Source: Cystobacterineae bacterium (GTDB lineage Bacteria; Myxococcota; Myxococcia; Myxococcales; Myxococcaceae). From it: a DNA stretch of 58,814 nucleotides. The notes beneath the pieces were generated by a model. The model had not been told where the DNA came from, ran no database searches, and saw only the letters and a list, made by a program, of their open reading frames with translations. Location: contig WRKR01000015.1 of the NCBI GenBank assembly GCA_009782175.1, positions 1 to 58,814 of the forward strand, written 5' to 3'. Shown here piece by piece: positions 53,536-58,814 of this stretch (within the stretch, counting starts at the first letter, position 1; each line of letters starts with the position of its first letter). The position numbers were made by a program, and so were the translations under genes.

Positions 53536-54527
53536 AGCGCACAGCTTTCGCAACAGCCTTGGCGGGTGTCATGTTTTCTTCGGTTGCTTTTGCAGCTGGA
53601 GGCGAGTCGCCTCCAGAAGTCATCATGCACCACGTTTCGGACTCTGAAGAATATGTGTTTGAAATTCCCTGGCCCGGCATAGAAAAAAACCCCACCCTCT
53701 ATTTCCACAATGAGGTTTTTGACTTTTTAAAATGGGAGAAGGAGCCGGGTGCTTGCGAGCTGGCTTTGCCCCACGGCTCCGCGCTGAGTGTAGTCCCCAG
53801 CATAGCCAAGTGGATGAATGGCTGCTACGACCTGCGCCCTACCAAAAACCTGATGTTGATGTGGATTTCAGCAGCTCTGCTTTTGCTGTTTGCGGCATGG
53901 CCCAGGCGCTATAAAGACGCTTCCAAGCTGATACCCACAGGTTTGAGAGCCAATATGCTTGAAGCCATTGTGCTTTTCATCCGCGATGAAATTGCAGGAA
54001 AAAACATAGGCCACCCTGAAGCCAAACGCTATACACCCTTTTTGTGCACGGCCTTCCTGTTTATACTCTTTATGAATTTGCTCGGCCTCATCCCCAACTT
54101 CGGCTCCGCGACAGGAAGCCTGGCCGTCACTTGTGGATTGGCCATTACCACCTTCGTTTTGACACAAATGGCCTCCTTCCGCTCAGCCGGCACCATCGGC
54201 TTTGCCAAACACCTGACAGGGGGCGTACCCTGGTTTTTGACGCCCATTATGGTGCCCATTGAAATTATCGGCCTCTTCACCAAGCCTTTCGCTTTGACCG
54301 TTCGTCTTTTTGCCAACATGTTGGCAGGCCACATGGTGCTCTTCTTCATCCTCAGCCTCACCTTCCTCGTCACAGCCTGGGCCGTGTTTGCCGCCGTCCC
54401 CATGGGTGTGGCCATTTATTTCCTGGAAATTTTTGTAGGCCTCATTCAAGCCTATGTCTTCACCATGCTCTCCGCCGTATTTATAGGCCAAGGCGTAGCC
54501 ATGGGACACCATGCCGCCGAGCACTAA
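53532..54527 (+). CDS. atpB: ATP synthase Fo subunit a
   Basis: The proton-channel subunit, 331 residues. It has a cleavable-looking leader (MKRTAFATALAGVMFSSVAFA), a periplasmic segment of about 80 residues, and helices ending in the conserved Arg258 segment TVRLFANMLAGH and the last helices EIFVGLIQAYVFTMLSAVF. The N-terminal extension is longer than in E. coli but common in deltaproteobacteria. It starts by ATGA overlap with atpI. atpE follows only after 329 bases. Confidence 0.95.
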   Translation: MKRTAFATALAGVMFSSVAFAAGGESPPEVIMHHVSDSEEYVFEIPWPGIEKNPTLYFHNEVFDFLKWEKEPGACELALPHGSALSVVPSIAKWMNGCYDLRPTKNLMLMWISAALLLLFAAWPRRYKDASKLIPTGLRANMLEAIVLFIRDEIAGKNIGHPEAKRYTPFLCTAFLFILFMNLLGLIPNFGSATGSLAVTCGLAITTFVLTQMASFRSAGTIGFAKHLTGGVPWFLTPIMVPIEIIGLFTKPFALTVRLFANMLAGHMVLFFILSLTFLVTAWAVFAAVPMGVAIYFLEIFVGLIQAYVFTMLSAVFIGQGVAMGHHAAEH

Positions 54528-54856
54528 ATGCCCCTCACCCTCTCCCCACAAAACGCAAAGCCAAGAAGGCCAAACCGAAAAGCAACAAGGCAAAGGAAAC
54601 ACATTGAGGCAATGGGGCATGAGGCCATGGGGCAACAAGGTGGAGTGGTGAGTTAAAAAGCGCAGTCCGCAGGGCAACAAGGCAAAGCCATGAGGAAACA
54701 AGGCCGTGGGAGCCCCAAGGGGCTGAGGTGGTGTGTGGGGTAGAAAAGAAGAATTTTTTGCCATAAGGTGTTTGACCCGCTCGCAGAAAGCAGCGGAGGT
54801 AGTCCAGGGGAAATGACGACTCGCCCTTTAAAGGAGTCCCAACAAGAGGAATAGAC
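54528..54856. other. Unusual gap between atpB and atpE
   Basis: This 329-base interval inside the Fo gene set holds no credible gene. Its middle is purine-rich and irregularly repetitive: gcaacaagg occurs at about 54582, 54632 and 54673, and a related gaaacaagg follows. The last 70 bases (cgctcgcagaaagcag onward) precede atpE and end in an AAAGGAGTCCC segment that contains its ribosome site. A separate atpE promoter is possible here. Confidence 0.6.
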
Positions 54857-55084
54857 ATGGAATCCGTTGCATTGGCATATTTATCCGCAGGAATTGGCGC
54901 AGGGCTTACCATTATTGGTGCCGCATTGGGCATTGGCCGCTTGGCGGCAGCAGGTTTGGAGGGCACGGCACGTCAACCCTCGGCGACAGGTGACATAAGG
55001 ACGACGATGATTATTGCCGCCGCACTCATTGAAGGTGTCGCTTTGTTCGCCCTGGTCATCTGCATATTGTTGGCTGTGAAATAA
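54857..55084 (+). CDS. atpE: ATP synthase Fo subunit c
   Basis: The ring subunit, 75 residues and two helices. The polar loop is ARQPSATGDIR, and the ion-binding carboxylate is Glu59 in AALIEGVALFA. The residues that mark sodium-binding rings (Gln in helix 1 with Glu-Ser in helix 2) are missing, so a proton ring is expected. Ribosome site AAAGGAG lies upstream. Spacing to atpF is about 100 bases. Confidence 0.95.
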   Translation: MESVALAYLSAGIGAGLTIIGAALGIGRLAAAGLEGTARQPSATGDIRTTMIIAAALIEGVALFALVICILLAVK

Positions 55085-55188
55085 AACCCCTGTGTGAAAC
55101 CCTGTATGAAACATGAGGCGGTCCACGGTGGGCCGCCTTGTGGGAAACAACATATACAGTTTCACCTTTTTGCTTTGAGAGCTCAAAT

Positions 55189-55710
55189 ATGCCCGCATTG
55201 GTTTTTGCAGCAACCTTCATGGACGTCAACCCGGGGTTGGTTTTTTGGACCCTCGTCACCTTCATTATTGTCGCCTTCCTTTTGCGCCGCCTGGCCTGGG
55301 GGCCTTTGCTTCGGGCCGTTGAAGGAAGAGAGCAAAAAATTACGGAAGCCATTGAGTCCGCCAAGCATGAGCGCGCTGAAGCCGAAAAGCTTTTGGCTGA
55401 GCAGAAAACCGCGATGACTCAGGTGCGCCAGGAGGCAGCAGAGCAGCTGCAAAAGGCCCAAGAGTCCATCGCCAAATTTCGCGAGGAGTTAATGGCCAAA
55501 AGCCGTTTAGATGCGGAAGCCATGAAGGCCGAAGCGGCTCGCGCCATTGAGGAAGAGCGCCAAAAGGCCGTGCTGGACATGAAAGCCCAGGCCGCAAGCC
55601 TCGCCCTCACCATTGCGGAGCGCTTGTTGGAAGAGCGCATGGACGACGCCAAACAAAAACAATTGGCCGAATGGTTTGCCAACGAGCTTGGGCCCCGCGC
55701 CAAAGCATAG
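55189..55710 (+). CDS. atpF: ATP synthase Fo subunit b
   Basis: The stator subunit, about 173 residues: one N-terminal helix (PGLVFWTLVTFIIVAFLLRRL) and a long charged coiled coil rich in Ala, Glu and Lys, ending with TIAERLLEERM. ATG at 55189 (MPALVFAATFMDVNPG) is chosen because it gives the family start; an earlier in-frame start would add 17 residues. The F1 genes atpHAGDC do not follow; ychF comes next, 30 bases on. Confidence 0.92.
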   Translation: MPALVFAATFMDVNPGLVFWTLVTFIIVAFLLRRLAWGPLLRAVEGREQKITEAIESAKHERAEAEKLLAEQKTAMTQVRQEAAEQLQKAQESIAKFREELMAKSRLDAEAMKAEAARAIEEERQKAVLDMKAQAASLALTIAERLLEERMDDAKQKQLAEWFANELGPRAKA

Positions 55711-55740
55711 CGCTACTCTCTTTCTTCTTTAGGGGCAGCT

Positions 55741-56850
55741 GTGGCTCTCTCTCTGGGTATTGTGGGCTTGCCCAACGTCGGCAAGTCTACCCTGTTTAAT
55801 GCACTCTCCTCGGCCGGGGCACAGGCCGCCAACTACCCTTTTTGCACCATAGAGCCCAACGTCGGCATTGTCTGCGTGCCTGATCAGCGCCTCACACGCT
55901 TGGCCGCTATGACAAAGCCTGAGCGCACCCTTTATACGGCTTTGGAGTTTGTGGACATTGCGGGCCTTGTGCGCGGCGCAAGCCAAGGCGAGGGCCTGGG
56001 CAACCAATTCCTCTCGCATATACGCCAGGTGGATGCCGTGCTTTATGTGCTGCGCTGCTTTGAGGATGGAAACATTATACACGTGGAAGGAAGCCTGGGC
56101 CCAAGGAGAGACAAAGAAATTATAGACACAGAGTTGTGCCTCAAGGACATGGAAACCCTTGAAAAGCGCCGCGAGCGCACACAAAAATCCGCCAAGGCCT
56201 CAGGCAAAGAGGGCGAGCTTGCCAAACAAGAGTTGGCCGTGCTGGAGAAGGTGCTTTCAGCCCTCAACCACCTGGTGCCCGTGCGCGCACAACCGTTGAC
56301 GCCAGAGGAGCGTCAACTCTTAAGAGAGTTGTTTTTGCTCACAGCCAAGCCCGTGTTGTTTATAGCCAATGTTTCAGAGGCCGCTTTGCAAAACCTCTCA
56401 GCCGACAAAGGCTATGCCGAGGTGCAGGCCATGGCCCATGAGGAAGGCGCACAGGTGGTGCCCGTCTCCGCAGAGCTTGAAGCCCAAATTCAGCAGCTGC
56501 CTGAAGCCGAGCGCCCCGAGTTTTTGAAAGAGGCCGGCCTTGAGGAGCCAAGCCTCAACAAAGTTATACGCGCCGGCTATGGCCTTTTGGGCCTTTGCAC
56601 CTATTTCACCATAGGCCCCAAAGAGTGCCGCGCGTGGACCATTCAAAAAGGGTGGACAGCCCCCCAAGCCGCCGGCGTCATCCATACGGACTTTGAGAGA
56701 GGCTTCATTCGCGCCGAAGTCATCCACTGGGAGGACTTGCTCAGGCTCGGCAGCGAGGCTGCTGTGCGAGAAAAAGGCCTGCTTCGCCTCGAAGGCAAGG
56801 AATATCTCGTCCAGGACGGCGACGTCATGCACTTCCGCTTTAACGTATAG
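55741..56850 (+). CDS. ychF: Redox-regulated ATPase YchF (Obg family)
   Basis: The 369-residue P-loop protein has G1 GLPNVGKST, G3 DIAGLVRGAS and the YchF-specific G4-region variant (NVSE rather than NKxD), which explains its preference for ATP. A TGS-like domain closes it (LGLCTYFTIGPKECRAWTIQ to DVMHFRFNV). It binds ribosomes and is linked to stress responses. The start is GTG at 55741 with AGGGG upstream. Repeat copy B begins six bases after its stop. Confidence 0.96.
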   Translation: MALSLGIVGLPNVGKSTLFNALSSAGAQAANYPFCTIEPNVGIVCVPDQRLTRLAAMTKPERTLYTALEFVDIAGLVRGASQGEGLGNQFLSHIRQVDAVLYVLRCFEDGNIIHVEGSLGPRRDKEIIDTELCLKDMETLEKRRERTQKSAKASGKEGELAKQELAVLEKVLSALNHLVPVRAQPLTPEERQLLRELFLLTAKPVLFIANVSEAALQNLSADKGYAEVQAMAHEEGAQVVPVSAELEAQIQQLPEAERPEFLKEAGLEEPSLNKVIRAGYGLLGLCTYFTIGPKECRAWTIQKGWTAPQAAGVIHTDFERGFIRAEVIHWEDLLRLGSEAAVREKGLLRLEGKEYLVQDGDVMHFRFNV

Positions 56851-56856
56851 CTCCCC

Positions 56857-57026
56857 GCCCCTAGACCGCTTTCACTTTGACATGATCTCTTCGTTGGACT
56901 CGTTTTTGTTCGGGTCATGCACTTAAGTGCACTCCCCTCACAAAAGCCTCGTCCGCCTCGACCTCATGCCAAATTGAAACCGGTCTGGAGAATCAAATCA
57001 GTTCTAAGTAAAAGCGGTCTAGGGGC
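56857..57026 (+). repeat. Fold-back repeat element, copy B
   Basis: This is the best-preserved copy. Outer 15-bp perfect inverted repeats (gcccctagaccgctt at 56857-56871 and its complement at 57012-57026) enclose an inner pair of imperfect 25-bp arms and the perfect palindrome tgcacttaagtgca at 56918-56931. The whole unit could fold back into arms of about 70 bases. It has no coding capacity. Confidence 0.88.
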
Positions 57027-57121
57027 TAAATCCGCAAGCGCTTCAAAGGCCAAGCGCATTCCACGCGAAAGGTGCGACATGCGTGGATGACGCAACCTGG
57101 GTGAAATAAAGAAAAAAAGAA

Positions 57122-57153
57122 GGCTCAATCCAACCGGTTAGAAGGATTGAGCC
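57122..57153 (-). terminator. Intrinsic terminator of tRNA-Pro
   Basis: On the minus strand the stem ggctcaatcc/ggattgagcc (57144-57153 with 57122-57131) is followed by TTCTTTTTTTC. It begins four bases past the tRNA 3' end. Confidence 0.85.
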
Positions 57154-57156
57154 CTG

Positions 57157-57230
57157 TCGGGGAGACAGGATTTGAACCTGCGACTCCTTGGTCCCGAACC
57201 AAGTGCTCTACCAGGCTGAGCCACTCCCCG
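57157..57230 (-). tRNA. tRNA-Pro (anticodon CGG)
   Basis: On the minus strand: acceptor CGGGGAG/CTCCCCG, D arm GGCTCAGCCTGGTAGAGC, anticodon stem CTTGG/CCAAG with loop TTCGGGA, T arm with GTTCAAATC, discriminator A. CCA is not encoded. Confidence 0.95.
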
Positions 57231-57240
57231 AGTTTAACCC

Positions 57241-57269
57241 TTGTTATGCTTGCTGAGCCCGGAAGTCAA
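57241..57269 (-). promoter_or_regulatory. Likely sigma-70 promoter of tRNA-Pro
   Basis: On the minus strand TTGACT (57269-57264) is followed after 17 bases by TAACAA (57246-57241). The expected start is a few bases before the tRNA 5' end at 57230. Confidence 0.5.
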
Positions 57270-57507
57270 CGAGGCCCCTCCGCCTTTTTTAGGCCTCTTT
57301 TGACTGGGTCATCCTTCTGCCCCTGCATAGAAATGACCCATGCCTTGGAGCTCAACCCTAGAGCGCATGGCTTTCACCCTAGGCCCGCTCCACAAGGGCT
57401 TTCCCTCGCTTTGTCAATGGAATGGCCATGCCACCCCACCTCCAAAAGCCTTTCTTTGGCCTTCTTCTGCGCGCGGTGGCCTGGCTTTTGCTCTGCGTTA
57501 ATGAAAT

Positions 57508-57924
57508 ATGTCTCCTGCCCCACATATACTTATTTCTGATGACGATCCTCTCTTGGTGGCTGCTGTCATGCGCGAAGCAAAAAAATTGGGTATGACTGTC
57601 ATCGCCGACACCACCTCCACCAAAGTGCTGCAGTTGGCCAAGCAATACCTTCCGGCTGTCATTCTCCTGGATATAAGGCAACGCATTGACGGGAGAGATA
57701 TTTTGAGCATGTTAAAGCAAGATCCACAAACCCAACACCTCCGGGTGATTATGCTCTCCGGCATTGAAGACCAACATACGCGCCTCACTTGCCTCAAACT
57801 GGGTGCCGAGGACTATGTCGTCAAACCCTTTGGCCCCACCTTGCTGATGAATATTTCACGCTCCATCAGCGATACGGGCAAAACACACCCCTCGCTCCCC
57901 TCATTGCACCTCAAACCAGCTTAG
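57508..57924 (+). CDS. Response regulator receiver protein
   Basis: A 138-residue single receiver domain: acidic residues D11-D12-D13, phospho-acceptor Asp55 in VILLDIRQRIDG, Ser84 in MLSG, and Lys106 in VVKPF, so phosphorylation should be possible. The C-terminal 15 residues are Pro/Ser rich and unstructured. There is no output domain or neighbouring kinase. It is the second orphan receiver in the window and is not closely similar to the first. Confidence 0.92.
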   Translation: MSPAPHILISDDDPLLVAAVMREAKKLGMTVIADTTSTKVLQLAKQYLPAVILLDIRQRIDGRDILSMLKQDPQTQHLRVIMLSGIEDQHTRLTCLKLGAEDYVVKPFGPTLLMNISRSISDTGKTHPSLPSLHLKPA

Positions 57925-58527
57925 AGCGTATGCTCCTCAAGAGAGAGCTGCAGCTCTCTCTGGCCTCTGTTTCGTGAGGCTCGCTTTGCTCGCCTACCCC
58001 ACGCTCCATTCCCTTCCGTCTATTCCGCTCCCCAACAGTGTAGTCTTTTGTTGACATTTTGTCGTTTAAAACATGACACAATGTCAGGTTTTGTTGACAT
58101 TTGAGTGCATGGCCCAACTGCGCTCCGCCAAAGTTTTGTGCTCCCGCTCCCCGGTGGGCTGCTTCGACGTGGCCAAAGGGAAAAACACCAGCAGGGCTTC
58201 CTTTTGGGCTTCCATGTTTAAAAAATTTCCTTCGTTGAATTTTCCTTCACGCATGAACCGCTCCTCCATCTGCAAAAGTAGAACAGCAATGCTGCTCTCC
58301 GAGGGAGAAGCTGGGCGTTTGGGGAGCCAAATTTATGGCGGCCCAAACGAGTTAGAACACCGGATATTCTAGGGAAACCGGCAACCTTTCGGTTCCCGCT
58401 TGAATGAAATGAGCATCCCCGCGCCGCGGAGGGAGGAAAGAAGTGTGCTCCTTTGCGGCGACGGCATCTAAAGTGCCAGAGTAGAAGTACAACGAAGCAA
58501 TTCTAAACAAGCCGAAAGGAGCACGAG
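57925..58527. other. Gene-free interval before the IS110 fragment
   Basis: About 600 bases. It contains a perfect 22-bp palindrome (agagagagctgcagctctct and two more bases, 57940-57961) just after the response regulator and a dyad of TGACAT-type half sites at 58052-58086. A minus-strand frame from about 58345 to 58084 is open (MEERFMREGKFNEGNF in its middle) but has no start signal or recognised family; it may be a gene remnant. The last 170 bases may be the left end of the IS110-type element. Confidence 0.55.
58052..58086. promoter_or_regulatory. Inverted repeat resembling an operator
   Basis: tgacattttgtc (58052-58063) and gacacaatgtca (58075-58086) are near-perfect inverted half sites 11 bases apart, and a further ttgacattt follows at 58094. 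This is the type of site used by a dimeric repressor. No regulator gene is recognisable next to it. Confidence 0.4.
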
Positions 58528-58690
58528 ATGAAGCATACAGCAATTGGGGTGGACATAGCGAAGAATGTTTTTCAGGTGCATTACATTGAGGAGAAAACGG
58601 GGGAGGTAATAAACAAGCAGCTAAAGCGGGCGCGGTTTTTAAAATTTTTCGAGGGCCGTGCGCCGTGCCTGGTGGGGATGGAGGCGTGCA
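58528..58690 (+). mobile_element. IS110-family transposase fragment (N-terminal part)
   Basis: From ATG 58528 the frame reads MKHTAIGVDIAKNVFQVHYI and continues to LVGMEAC, the start of an IS110-family DEDD transposase with the first catalytic Asp in GVDIAK and the Glu of MEA. After MEAC the expected GGAHHWAR is replaced by unrelated sequence, although the frame stays open to the window edge. The element is therefore cut off after about 54 codons, at about 58690, against the 3' end of queF. Confidence 0.8.
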
Positions 58691-58814
58691 GGTGGGGGCG
58701 CCTTCTCATAGTGGCAAATAATTTGAGTGTTAATGCCGCCGCGCACAAACCAATGGCCCTCAATGGTGGCTTTGTGCGGAGAGAGGGTTTGCACCAGGTG
58801 GTCGAGAATGCGGT
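58639..58814 (-). CDS. queF: C-terminal part of NADPH-dependent 7-cyano-7-deazaguanine reductase (partial)
   Basis: On the minus strand, entering at the right edge, the frame reads RILDHLVQTLSPHKATIEGH then WFVRGGINTQIICHY, which matches the end of short QueF enzymes (NRILDDLV...PRGGI). QueF reduces preQ0 to preQ1 in queuosine synthesis. After the conserved end the frame runs on through sequence shared with the IS110 fragment to a stop at 58639-58641, so the last 15 or so residues are probably not original. The 5' part lies outside the window. Confidence 0.72.
   Translation of the reverse strand, partial: RILDHLVQTLSPHKATIEGHWFVRGGINTQIICHYEKAPPPARLHPHQARRTALEKF

Noticed and set aside
54581-54705. 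A sixth tandem repeat between atpB and atpE
   Set aside because: The gcaacaagg motif recurs irregularly with no fixed step, so I describe it only as low-complexity sequence.

Overview
The window reads as chromosomal DNA of a Gram-negative bacterium, most likely a Deltaproteobacterium in the broad sense and probably a Myxococcota relative. The evidence is Kdo and lipid A genes (kdsA, kdsC, an LpxL-type acyltransferase, an O-antigen ligase), an FHA-GGDEF protein, a Hanks-type kinase with the myxobacterial-style 'DVSPSN' loop, many lipoproteins, a DUF3516-type helicase, and an oxidosqualene cyclase, which is rare in bacteria and best known from myxobacteria, Methylococcales and Gemmata. No marker gene for firm placement is present. 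The taxonomic call is inference.

Layout. 1-650: non-coding, with two long inverted repeats and an array of small hairpins. 652-6255: nagZ-like / ptsN, ferredoxin, archaeal-type asd, and a permease-queE pair. 6256-7634: a gene-poor stretch built around a 93-bp minisatellite. 7635-10643: pyrG-kdsA-kdsC operon (overlapping starts). 10617-12417: a reverse-strand rhodanese / TlpA-like / TauE-like set. 12499-15034: YjbQ protein and oxidosqualene cyclase. 15112-16780: tRNA-Val and a likely helicase-loader pair. 16799-19262: response regulator, degenerate Fic protein and Ser/Thr kinase. 19273-20187: a probable 6S RNA with its promoter ahead of 5-formyl-THF cyclo-ligase. 20218-27595: HAD, Nudix, tRNA-Cys, a papain-like amidase, CapA, LpxL-like, and a Sel1-repeat protein. 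27731-35594: a reverse-strand rimO / Ski2-like helicase / GltD-PyrK-like fusion series. 35678-39067: pcrA and adenosine deaminase. 38985-42336: glgC and an O-antigen ligase. 42369-47699: FHA-GGDEF, outer-membrane protein, Nfu, methyltransferase, VKOR-DsbA fusion. 47731-50029: dnaN-recF. 50578-52682: nrfHA. 52850-55710: the Fo half of ATP synthase (atpZ-I-B-E-F) without F1. 55741-58814: ychF, tRNA-Pro, response regulator, and an IS110 fragment abutting the 3' end of a reverse-strand queF.

Two themes stand out. First, intergenic spaces carry many unrelated tandem repeats (17, 93, about 88, 16 and 19 bp units), and a fold-back element of about 170 bp occurs three times at gene ends. Second, several recognisable enzymes carry unusual active sites: CTP synthase with Ala in place of the glutaminase Cys and a damaged oxyanion loop, KdsA with Asp at the Asn/Cys position that separates its two classes, a Fic protein with Phe for the catalytic His, and NrfA with CxxCH at the active-site heme.

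Functionally the window covers envelope building, respiration and energy (nrfHA next to Fo), DNA replication and repair (dnaN, recF, pcrA, a DnaC-like loader), queuosine synthesis (queE, queF) and signalling. No CRISPR array, rRNA, complete transposon or prophage was seen.
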